The notes below the pieces were generated by a model. The model was not told where the DNA came from and made no database searches. It worked only from the letters and a program-made list of their open reading frames with translations. From Daphnia pulex (taxonomy: Eukaryota > Arthropoda > Branchiopoda > Diplostraca > Daphniidae): DNA of 64,000 nucleotides. Each line of letters opens with the position of its first letter. Positions within the stretch are counted from its first letter, which is position 1. The position numbers were made by a program, and so were the translations under genes. The stretch lies in the NCBI RefSeq assembly GCF_021134715.1, contig NC_060021.1, positions 2,356,001 to 2,420,000 of the forward strand, given 5' to 3'. Below, piece after piece: positions 16,329 to 25,443 of this stretch.

Positions 16329-18835
16329 TCTATATGTCTCTTATTTCTAAATCCTTGGGCTGGGTTATACCAAGCGTTATGCTGTGGCCTAGCTCCAGGG
16401 GGACCTGAGGTAACGAAGTTATTCTGGCGCGGTACCTGATGGGCACGAAACGTTTGGTTTCGAAAATGCTGGGGATATTCACTTAAATTCTGAAATCTAC
16501 GACGAGGATTAAACATAGGATTAAAATTTTGGGGACGCTGAAATTGTCCTTGTGATCTGTTTGAATAATTTTGTGGTGGTGGAGTTGGCTCTCTTCTCGG
16601 ACGGTTATCTAGTGTATCATTATATCTGTTACCACTAGAACTACGTGATCTATGGTGTTGATTATTCGTACCTCTAGATCGAGGAATATTTCTATCCGCG
16701 CTGTGTTGGCGGCTTGGGGGGTGCTGAAAACGGATCCGATTTTCCGAATTGGACCGTCTACGATCGCCGGAAGGTGATCTGTGTCTGTTAAAGGCGTCGG
16801 CAACTGCTATTGAGGGAAAATCAATCTCGTTGTTTTCCTGTGGAGCATTTTTACCGATAGTTAGACCGGCTAACTGTTTCTCTAAATGAACAATCTTTGT
16901 TTTCTGCCGCAAGATCTCTATATCTTGCTCGTTATCGTGTGCAGAGATACCTGCTATAGTGGCCTTTAAACTCTTATCTTCATTCTGTTCCATTCTATTA
17001 ACTAAAGTTTCTGCGGCGTAGGCGTTTTCGCATACGTCTTCGTAAGCACTATCAACATCCATGCGGCTCCAAACTATTTTCAATATTTTAGGCAAGAGAC
17101 CCTTTAAAAGAATTTTTTGTTTAGCTTCGCCTCTCATTTGACTCAGAGATATTGCTAATGCCTTAGCTTCGTTCGTCGCTTTGTCACCTAATGTAATTTC
17201 TTTTCCATGAATGATGTCATATAACTGATTAATTCTACTAACGAAAGTTTGTGTGCTTTGATCGGGGGTCTGCCGAAGCTCGTTTAATTGTTTTCTTAAA
17301 TTTTCTAACTCTGTTTCTGTAAGAAATCTATTTATTAAAGCTTTTTCCCATGCATCGTAATCTTCCTCATCTTGTGCTCTTTCCATATAATCACTATGCC
17401 AATCCGCAGCATCTCCTCTTAGTCTATCTGAAAAATATTTTATTTTATCTTTCTTCTCCCACCCTGCGCTTTGTGCGACTCTTTCCGCATCTTTTAACCA
17501 ATTATTAACTAACTGCTCTCCTCTTTTGCCTTTAAAAATCGGAATAGATTTCCGTTCGTCCTGTGAATATAATTCACGTAAATGGCTCTTAGTTATTGGT
17601 GCATCTTCATTACTATTGCCTAACGTCATGGTTATAATATTAGTTGTTTGAGTGGGCTTTGAATGGGTTTGCGTATCTGCTACTAAAGTCGATTTCAAAT
17701 GTTTTTGAATGTATAAATCTTTAGCTTTAATTTCTTGTTCGAGGTCAGAGATTTTATTGGATAAGTCTCGTTTGGTTGTTTTCAAAATTTTTACGCTTGC
17801 TTCTTTGGAGTTGGCTTCAATTTGCAATGTGTCTAGCTTCTGAGATAGTTCTTGGTTTTTATTTGTAAGTGTTGTTACGTCGTCTTCTGTTAATTTACTT
17901 GCGTTCTTCAAAGCTTCGTGTGCGTTGTCTAATAGATTGTAGCTATGGTTTAGTTGTTTTATTTTATCTTCAGTATCTTCTTTAAGTTGTGATAGAGAAT
18001 TCCTTAAATCATTTATGCAGTCGTTCTGTCCTATGATTTCGCTCTTAGCTTTTTCTAGATCGGTTTTAGCTGTCTCGTATTCTGTCAAAAATGTTTTACT
18101 CTCATCGCTTGCCTGACTTTCTTTGGGTCTATTATTAAAATCTGCTATTAAAGTTGCTTGTTTAAAATTTGTTCGGGTTAATGTTTCTACTTCTGCTGTT
18201 AAACGGGTGTTTTCTAGATAAGAATCGGCTACTTTCTTTGAAAATTCTCTCCTTACTTTATCTACCTCTTTTTCAGTCTTTTTCGTTTCGTTCGCTACGT
18301 CTTGTTCAAGATTCTTTGCATACTCATCTAATGCTAATTGTTTGAAAAGAAGTTCCCTCTTAAATATTTTAAATGCTTTATTCCGAAAATCTACTTCTCG
18401 ACTATGAGCTTCTCTAACATTTTGTAACAAAGGGTTAAATTTATTGGGGTCTGCTTTTAATTCTACGAAATATGTCCCTAATTTTTCTAAAACTTTTTCT
18501 TTAGCCTCACCGGTAAGATAGACTGAACTTCCAAACTCCTTCTTATGCAATTCAAATGTATACTGTTTCAAAAAATGATAAACTTGACCTGTGACTTCCT
18601 TTCTTTTTGCAATATAACTACTTCGTGTTAAGCGTTTATCTGAGGTTTCATCTATATTACTTTTACAAAGACTTATTAAATTTGACCAATGGGTAACAAA
18701 ATTGTTTCTAACTTTTAGTACACTATCAGCTAAGGAATTTACGTACGCGTCTTCTTCTAGGTCTATCTCATCAATTAAAGACTCATTAATAGCTGTAAAC
18801 GAAGTGTCGCTAATTGTTGTTTGAGGATTCGTCAT
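16247..18835 (-). CDS. gag: Gag polyprotein, 862 aa, with N-terminal coiled coil
   Basis: Residues about 1-160 are helical and charged. About 165-380 form a long coiled coil rich in Glu, Lys and Leu (DLEKAKSEIIGQ, NKISDLEQEIKAKDL). About 410-560 is the retrotransposon capsid-type region (IPIFKGKRGEQLVNNWLKDA, DRLRGDAADWHSDY, EKALINRFL). About 690-835 is Arg/Gln-rich nucleocapsid sequence, and one CCHC zinc knuckle sits at 837-850 (CYACGKRGHYAREC). Ordinary gypsy Gag proteins are about half this length; the extra part is the coiled-coil N-terminal half. An internal Met at about residue 403 lies just before the capsid region and might give a shorter product. The start is favoured because a splice donor and short leader precede it. 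Confidence 0.92.
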   Translation of the reverse strand: MTNPQTTISDTSFTAINESLIDEIDLEEDAYVNSLADSVLKVRNNFVTHWSNLISLCKSNIDETSDKRLTRSSYIAKRKEVTGQVYHFLKQYTFELHKKEFGSSVYLTGEAKEKVLEKLGTYFVELKADPNKFNPLLQNVREAHSREVDFRNKAFKIFKRELLFKQLALDEYAKNLEQDVANETKKTEKEVDKVRREFSKKVADSYLENTRLTAEVETLTRTNFKQATLIADFNNRPKESQASDESKTFLTEYETAKTDLEKAKSEIIGQNDCINDLRNSLSQLKEDTEDKIKQLNHSYNLLDNAHEALKNASKLTEDDVTTLTNKNQELSQKLDTLQIEANSKEASVKILKTTKRDLSNKISDLEQEIKAKDLYIQKHLKSTLVADTQTHSKPTQTTNIITMTLGNSNEDAPITKSHLRELYSQDERKSIPIFKGKRGEQLVNNWLKDAERVAQSAGWEKKDKIKYFSDRLRGDAADWHSDYMERAQDEEDYDAWEKALINRFLTETELENLRKQLNELRQTPDQSTQTFVSRINQLYDIIHGKEITLGDKATNEAKALAISLSQMRGEAKQKILLKGLLPKILKIVWSRMDVDSAYEDVCENAYAAETLVNRMEQNEDKSLKATIAGISAHDNEQDIEILRQKTKIVHLEKQLAGLTIGKNAPQENNEIDFPSIAVADAFNRHRSPSGDRRRSNSENRIRFQHPPSRQHSADRNIPRSRGTNNQHHRSRSSSGNRYNDTLDNRPRREPTPPPQNYSNRSQGQFQRPQNFNPMFNPRRRFQNLSEYPQHFRNQTFRAHQVPRQNNFVTSGPPGARPQHNAWYNPAQGFRNKRHIECYACGKRGHYARECRSVPPPPSTEQQ

Positions 18836-18844
18836 TCACTTACA
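18836..18844 (-). promoter_or_regulatory. Splice donor just upstream of gag
   Basis: The sense strand reads T|GTAAGTGA followed directly by the gag ATG. It matches the donor consensus and sits in the 5' leader, where retroviruses place the donor for env mRNA. Splicing to 12723 would remove gag-pol. Confidence 0.7.
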
Positions 18845-18981
18845 GTTTTGAGAAAATTGATGTTTCCTTCCTCGATGTAGATGATCTCGTTGTGGGTTGT
18901 CTGGTCGTCTGGTCCTAGGTGGTGTGGCAGATAGGGGCGATGTTCCTTCTCGTTGACTCACGGCAGGTCTTGAAGTCCAAA

Positions 18982-18996
18982 CTGGCACGTTCACCA
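18982..18996 (-). promoter_or_regulatory. Primer-binding site
   Basis: The sense strand reads TGGTGAACGTGCCAG four bases inside the 5' LTR. Starting with TGG, it would pair with the CCA end of a host tRNA. I could not assign the tRNA species from memory. Confidence 0.6.
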
Positions 18997-18999
18997 ATT

Positions 19000-19282
19000 T
19001 GTGATGATGAGTCACAAGAGTCAAAACACGAGAGGTGCGGTTAAAGGTGTATTGAGAAACAACCAAGACAACTGTAACACGATTACAAGCATAAGCTAGT
19101 GACCGTATACAACGAGACCTCAAATAGATCGAATGTCCGATTTATATACGGGATGATGAGCGATGGCTTGTCTGATGGTAGCCATGCCTGTTAAAGTAAT
19201 TAAGAAGGTGCGTATGGTAAACGCATCAACAAGTGTGAGAACTTGTCAATGGCTTTGCCATATGCTGTGAATTAACATTACA
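19000..19282 (-). repeat. 5' LTR
   Basis: By eye identical to 5159-5441, with TG...CA ends. On the sense strand it begins TGTAATGTTAATTC and ends at the primer-binding site. Confidence 0.95.
19140..19149 (-). promoter_or_regulatory. TATA box in the 5' LTR
   Basis: GTATATAAAT on the sense strand inside the 5' LTR is the likely core promoter for the element. It lies about 140 nt before the end of the LTR. Confidence 0.5.
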
Positions 19283-19286
19283 TTAG
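19283..19286. repeat. Target-site duplication TTAG, right copy
   Basis: TTAG follows the LTR directly and matches 5155-5158. Confidence 0.85.
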
Positions 19287-20727
19287 TATTATTTCCCACC
19301 CAGAGAATCATTTTCTTTGGTAAATTTGAAATCTGCTATTTTTGAACTGTGGACTTTGTGCCCGAAGATTTTGCTGTGGCTTCATGAACCTCGGTAAATC
19401 AAATTTCTCGAACGGGATTGGTATAGGCCTAATCAAGATCTCCTCCCGCCACCATTTGAATCCGTGCCTCATATAAAATACCGGACGGCATGCCGTGGCT
19501 TTTACATCTTCCCACGCACTAATAGAATAACGATGCGGCGAATGCAATGAAATCTATAACAAATAACCCGTTTACGATTTGGATATTATTTTTGCTATTA
19601 ATCTTACACGAAGAAACCTCTATATGTAAATATTTAATATGTTGTGGCGTATTTATGTATATATGACGTTGGATTTAACGACACAAATGTATAATCATTT
19701 GCACCAACTCAAGTGAAAACATTTGACAAGGTGTGAGGGAGGGACGGGGGGGATGTAAACTGGACGTTCAATGTAAGTAAACACATCACTGGCTTTCTTA
19801 ATAGAATGAAATGTTTCCTATTCATTTTGCGGTAATTCCGTTCGTCGAAATTTCCATTACCACCCAATAGCCCGTGTCCATAGCATCCGCCATGCAACAA
19901 AAGAGAAGCAGCATGCGATATAGGAAAAACAAACTCAGCAGGGTATTACTCACACACATAATAGGTTTTCTTAATAACATGTAACGTTTCACACGACTGG
20001 TTTTTTCAGTCGTTATTTCGCTTTTTATATTACGTCGTCGTACCCAAGCAACCCAACCGATGTCGTAAAATTCCAGTAATGTCTGGTAACATAGTACACG
20101 CACCAGACTATTTTTTTTAGGCGCATCTAAGTAACAAAATGCGCAGCAGCCGTTATTTGTTGTCCAGTGTAACGTACTAATAAAAGGGATAAAGACGGCT
20201 TGATAAAGGCCATTATTTTTTTTTTTTGGGGGGGGGGGGGGGGAAGACGTGCGTGTTATGTAATCATCATCTTGAATGTTGTGAGGACATTTGTTGGAAT
20301 TATAGCCCTTTTTTGTGTTGCAAAAAGAAACAGATATACGGCTGCTGTAATAAAAATTTCGTTTTGTGTAATTTATTGTTCCAGCAAATGTGGCCGCAAG
20401 ATATTTATATATTCATAAATGCTTAATTCCAGCTTTTTAATGGGGGGGGGAGGAGGGGATTTAAAAACATGTAGTAGAAAGGCTGTAGGCCTACATAGAA
20501 TAAGATTTTATTTGTAAGCACAAATGCAACGTTTTTTTATTTCCGTTGTACTCTACAAACTCATTACGTAATATATGGCCATTAAGAATTATTATATAAC
20601 ATAACCGTTATATTTTACAACAAAAAATTTGTAAATAATATTATTGGCGAAAATTACTAAACAGCACTTTGTTACTTTCGCTCGAAAAAAAAAGAACTGT
20701 CGTCTGGGAAAAATATTTTTAGCATTT
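19287..20727. other. No gene recognised; G-run and low-complexity
   Basis: Right flank of the insertion. There is an uninterrupted run of 16 G at 20228-20243 after a T-run, and a second G-rich patch near 20443. A loosely repeated motif (TTTCTTAAT.GAAATG, near 19793, 19967 and 23052) hints at shared ancient sequence. Minus-strand frames at 19308-19547 and 19822-20103 have no recognisable content. Confidence 0.4.
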
Positions 20728-22144
20728 CTACGTTGTCGACCAAGTGCAGCAGAGTACGTCAGAATTAGCACTACTGGCGAGTGATTTGATCAGCAACGTG
20801 TTGTCCACCGAAGTGTACGCCACATTGACGGTGGGCGGGTTGGCGATGATCGAAGTTCCGCTCGAATCGAGGATCTGCGATAGTCAAAGTTGTAATTACA
20901 GTTCAATTCGATCCTGTAAACTAGTATATATAAAATAGCCTATAGCGGGTAGGCTAAAAGTATAAATGATATCTATTTACCGTAACGTAAGTTCCACCTG
21001 CCGTGTAGACGGACGTGCAAATCATTGTGACGTGGCTACCGGCAGTTACAGTGATGGACAGACACTGTTCCACCTGGATGCCAGGATTGCGGACTGTTTT
21101 GTAGCTTCCCGTTGCAGTCGTTGTTGTAGTACTACAAGTCACTGTGGCGATCAAAGATAAAGGGAAAAAAATCAACAATTATACTTGCTACATATACACT
21201 AAAAAATCCTGCTGGCTTATTTAGTTGTTTTTAGGTTATTACTAGGCATCATTGTCGTCGTTGTCGTCGATGTCGTCGTCGACGTCGTCGACGTTGTTGA
21301 AGTGGTAGATGTCGTTGAAGTTGTTGATGTTGAAGTTGACGTCGATGTGGATGTAGATGTTGATGTTGACGTCGACGTTGACGTGGATGTCGATGTTGAG
21401 GTTGTAGTCGTGTCCTCGACCACCAGAAGGGATGAGATAGAGATTAGGCCTAATTTGCCGAGAGCTAACCCGACCGACCCCAAAATGAGACTGGCCTTCA
21501 AAACCTTCTTCTTCTTCTTGCCTGTATACAAAAGATGCAAGCCCATCATTAAAGCTACCGAGTAAAAAAGAAAGGCCTAAATGTAAAAAATGGTTGCCTT
21601 TTCTACAGGCTATATTTTTATTAAATCAAACCTTTATTGCATTCCAGATAAGGCATATCCTCCGGGTAGAGATAAGGATCGGCTTGGTTGGAATAATAAT
21701 CGGCATCGTAAGAACTAATCTGGTAAACTGGGTCTTTATTAATGACTTGCAGTTGCGAATATGAGGAGCTTCCGTATCGACTCTTTTGGCTGGGGACGCG
21801 GCTGTTTGCTACCTTTTCACGTAGGCGATTTGTGTAAACGATTTGATTTCCGGGCTTGATTTTGTCGTCCAGCCCCACTCCGTTGACATCATTTATCCTC
21901 TGAACATTTTTCATTCGCTTATTGGTCATCCACAGCGACGACACCAGTAAACTAGGCAACAGAACCTTATAATTATGAATCAACAAAATTACGTCAGAGT
22001 GGTAGGCCTATTAGTACTATAAAATATTCCGTAAATGATCTGAAATGTGATATAAATGAGACGGAAAAACAAGGAGAGGGAATGGATTCGTACCATGGCA
22101 GTGATGACAAGAATGCGACGGTTCCTGTTCATAAATTTTTCCAT
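20728..22144 (-). CDS. Secreted Thr/Ser-rich protein of unknown function, paralogue A (323 aa)
   Basis: Five exons by splice signals and frame: 22094-22144, 21632-21965, 21243-21521, 20981-21141, 20728-20874. They sum to 972 nt with no internal stop. The N-terminus is a signal peptide or anchor (RRILVITAM joined across intron 1 to VLLPSLLVSSLW). Exon 2 encodes a disordered Tyr/Pro-rich stretch, exon 3 a hydrophobic segment (LILGSVGLALGKLGLISI) followed by a long Thr/Ser mucin-like run, and exons 4-5 a Cys-containing C-terminal domain ending SLASSANSDVLCCTW. It matches paralogue B (23974-25443) exon for exon: exons 1, 2 and 5 have equal lengths. I do not recognise the family. Extracellular localisation and O-glycosylation are inferences. 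Confidence 0.75.
21244..21415. repeat. GTCGAT/GTCGAC hexanucleotide array within a coding exon
   Basis: Imperfect GTC-GAT, GTT-GAC and GTC-GTC units on the plus strand encode, on the minus strand, the alternating Thr/Ser run in exon 3 of paralogue A. Confidence 0.8.
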
Positions 22145-23973
22145 CGCCACTTTTCACGTGAAACAAAATAAACACGTCCGTACGTAGTGTTGAACAGAAA
22201 AGCTATGCATAATATGTCGCCTTGCAAAATGTTGACTGTAAAATCAGCACGGTATTATAAAAACCATCACGCAGTATAACCAGGCCCTTGTTGTTATTGT
22301 TGCCTGTCCCTTTAGGAGTGCTTACCGGCGACGTCGAAGAACGTGACTGAATCCAAATATGGTCTCGTCGCCTTACATCAGAGGAGATCAGTCCCGGGGA
22401 ACAGAACACAGCAGATGGTTCTTCCGTATATTATGTAAGAAGATAGGACGTTATGAGACGGAACTCATTGTCGCTCTTTGTATACTGGCATCATTGCAAT
22501 GGTTTTGGTTATTACGAAATTCCCACTTTCGTGCAGCGTAACGGCATGTGTATATTCCCAACATTTTCCTATATTCCCCTTCATAATGAATGCCAAGCGT
22601 GATAACTAAAAGGCCGCCTGTACAGCATATGATTATAGGCCTATGCATTCGTGAACGTATGTGGTAAACAACCAATTCGCTCACGCCTGTATCTATACCA
22701 CGTATTTAACAGCGCGTATAGGTAGAGAGTCTCACAGTGCGTGCTGATGCCCAGCGTTGAAATGGGGAAGGCCATCAGCATGGGAAATGTTTCGTTTCTC
22801 ATCTCAATAGCGCAGAGATATTTTGGAATCAAACAATCAACGTCAAACACTTTATAAAAAGCCCACGGGGCCAATAGAACACACACAGCACACACACACA
22901 CTATCCAATTCGTATAACGTGTGTGTCCATTATCGTAAATTCCATGCTGGGCGATTATTCCGTGTCCGTCTGGGAAGAAACTCTACTATTCGACGAAGCC
23001 TCCTCGTCCAGCAACCACAGCTGGCGACCATAGGGTACGTTGGGTATAATACGTTTCTTAATGAAATGAAACGCTTTCCCCCACTTTGCGGTGGTTCGGC
23101 TATTCATTCGCTCGCTTGTTTTTATACGGCGTGGCCCGGCGTCACCACAGTCCAGCGCCCGAGTCTGCTCTGCCCAGACGATCAAAATCCGCATCTTCAG
23201 TACTGTATATACACAAGGCGTCCTAGTTGGACCGTATTAGTATTGAGCGCAAAGTGTACGGTAGCCATAGCAATATAACAGGAAACATTTTGTTTACTGT
23301 TATCAAGAAATTGCCAAAAAGTGCCATCTTCAAGATTGAGGCGGCTGATTATGGTTGGCTGGACGAACGAGATCCTTAAATAAGTCTTTGTGATATTAGG
23401 CTATATATTCGTCATTTTAGATTGGCCGTGTCCCTATACAGAATTTTCTAGAGTATACAGAGCAAAGTCGTTGCCTGGTCGTTGCCCTACATTCGGAGAG
23501 GTGCTGGTTTATTACAGCTTAGTCCGTGATGTTGTGATTGCTATAGTCTTGAATGGGGAGTGTGCGGTTTAGGGTTTATCTGAACTCTCATGGTTTAGTG
23601 TAGCAACCAGCAGGAGCTATATTGTTGGAAATAGATTTCCCTGTCATAAACGGGAGAACTAAACTTGGGAAAAGGAAAATAGAATAAAGCTATATATAAA
23701 TATTTGCCTACTATTACTGATCTATCATCCTCCGTATTAGGAAATAAACTGACCGCAGCTACCACGAAGGCGGCGATTGCATTGATTGCCAGCGGTAACT
23801 GCATCGCTATAGATGTACAAATGTTTTAAAATTTTCCCTTCCATTTTTGTGCTGTAGAGTACTTTATGTATATTCATGTGGTTTGATATGGCGATAATAT
23901 AGATTTTTTATTTCCTTTTAATTATAAATTTTTCTATACACCAAAAGGCGTAAAAAATAGTTTGTAGACTAAT
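22145..23973. other. Intergenic region between the secreted paralogues
   Basis: About 1.8 kb with no supported gene. It should contain the promoter of paralogue A at its left end, although I see no clear TATA element. A short CA repeat lies near 22880-22905. Confidence 0.4.
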
Positions 23974-25443
23974 CTAAATTGTAACCCAATTGCAGCAAAG
24001 TTGATCAGCATTAGCACTACTAGCGAGTGATATAATAGTCAGCGTGTTGTCAATCGAAGTGTACGTTACGGCTGTGACCGGCCCGTCCACGATTAACGCA
24101 GTTCCACTCAAACTGTAAAACTGTGATAGATATAAACAGCAATTAGCTATATTGTGCAATGCGTTATTTCTAAATTATAGCTCAAATATTAATTCGCGTT
24201 AATTACCATAGCGTAAGTTCCGGATGTGGAATAGACGGACGTGCAAGTAATTTGGATTTTGCTCCCGGTAGGTACGGTGATGGCCAGACACTGTTCCACC
24301 TGAGTGCCAGGATTCCGGATTGTTTTGAACGTTCCAGTTAGCGCTGTCGATGTGTCAGTAGTGCACGCCACTGTGGCGATCAAGCCGAGAACAAATTAAA
24401 CTTGATAAAAGCACCATATTATTAAAAAATGTAAAATATTATTTGGTCGATATCCAATTGTCTTACTTCGAAGCAGTGTGGTAACCTGTTGCCTTAACAG
24501 CCAATCAGCTGACGTAGTCAAATATACACACAGCGCGATCATTACCTGGCTTTATTGTCGTTGTGGTTGTCGACGTTGTCGTCGTACTCGGAGTCGTTGT
24601 CGTCGATGTCGTCGATGTTGTCGATGTCGTCGAGGTTGTCGATGTCGTCGATGTCGTCGATGTCGTAGAAGTGCTGGTCGATGTCGATGTCGACGTCGAG
24701 GATGTAGTCGATGTCGTTGTCGTGTCTTCCGCAATCAGGAGAGATGTCAAAGACGAAAGTAGGTTTAACTTGCCCAGAGCCAGGCCGATCGATCCCAAAA
24801 TGATACTAGCCTTGGTCTTCTTCGAGAAATCCTTCCACCTTGTCGGCTTCTTATTATTACCTTCATTCAAGACAAAATGAGAGGGAAACATTAAAAACCA
24901 CAAATGTGAAAATATTTCGCGCCTAGAAATATTGAAAATATATCAGCAATTGGAAATGAAGTTATTCTTACAGTCAGCTGGCGACTCTTCCGGGTAGTAC
25001 GGATCAACTTCATTCTCGTTGTACGACAATTCGACGTCGTAGAAATATTCGGAATTGGCCGCCGGTTTGTCGACGTGCTGCTGATCCGAGTATGCCGTTC
25101 CGTATCGATTGGGTCTCATGTTCGAAACTTTAGTTTCCTCTCGACTCAGTTTGCTTGCAAAACTGTCAAGGTAAACAACCTGCTGCTCTCCCAGCTCGTA
25201 GGCGTCCGTCAAGCTGAAGACGTCGTTTTTGATCTTCTGCTGGACATTTTTCTCTGCCGGCTCTTTTATTGGTTTCCACGCGCAGAGAAGAGTGGGCAGG
25301 ATAAACTTCAATAGAAATTAAAATTCCAATCATTAATGAATGTGATTTTCTTTCAAACATATTCTGTGGAACCAGAAGGAAAAATCAAATACCAATGAAG
25401 TGATAACAAATAAAACACGGTTCTCTGTGATGAAGTTTAGCAT
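23974..25443 (-). CDS. Secreted Thr/Ser-rich protein of unknown function, paralogue B (336 aa)
   Basis: Five exons: 25393-25443, 24972-25305, 24546-24860, 24207-24370, 23974-24120, totalling 1,011 nt with an open frame. The signal peptide spans the first intron (ENRVLFVITSL then FILPTLLCAW). Exon 3 holds the hydrophobic segment (IILGSIGLALGKLNLLSS) and a Thr/Ser run. Exons 4-5 encode the domain shared with paralogue A (NPGTQVEQCLAITVPTGS; SLASSANADQLCCNW). Intron phases match paralogue A (phase 0 after exon 1, phase 1 after exon 2). Both genes read in the same direction about 1.8 kb apart, so a tandem duplication is likely. Function is unknown; surface or cuticle/mucus roles would fit the composition but are not shown. 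Confidence 0.75.
24560..24722. repeat. GTCGAT-type array in paralogue B exon 3
   Basis: The same type of GTCGAT/GTCGTC repeat as in paralogue A, again encoding Thr/Ser on the minus strand, with a different unit order and length. Confidence 0.8.

Larger units (their letters stand above)
5159..19282 (-). mobile_element. Complete Ty3/gypsy-like LTR retrotransposon with env and accessory ORFs
   Basis: The element is 14,124 bp with 283-bp LTRs that look identical by eye, a TTAG target duplication, a primer-binding site next to the 5' LTR and a polypurine tract next to the 3' LTR. Sense order on the minus strand is gag, pol, env N-terminal frame, env main frame, ankyrin ORF, a 189-residue ORF and a 208-residue ORF. 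Pol order PR-RT-RH-IN places it with Ty3/gypsy. Twice the length of ordinary gypsy elements is explained by the long Gag, the large Env and the three extra genes. Open frames and identical LTRs indicate a recent insertion. I know of no described family with this gene set. Confidence 0.93.

Noticed and set aside
18836..19123. 95-codon minus-strand frame that begins inside the 5' LTR
   Set aside because: It spans the LTR edge, the primer-binding site and the splice donor, has no domain, and ends just before gag; it fits an untranslated leader better.
5159..19282. Free exogenous retrovirus
   Set aside because: LTRs with target duplication embedded in host-like flanks show an integrated element; the Pol order is of Ty3/gypsy type.
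20228..20243. Run of 16 G as a possible G-quadruplex or assembly gap marker
   Set aside because: A homopolymer next to a T-run is easily explained by slippage or sequencing error; nothing functional can be supported.
21302..21565. Alternating Val-Asp plus-strand frame (also 24563-24880)
   Set aside because: Shadow of the Thr/Ser-coding repeat of the secreted genes; the minus-strand exon model has splice support and a paralogue.
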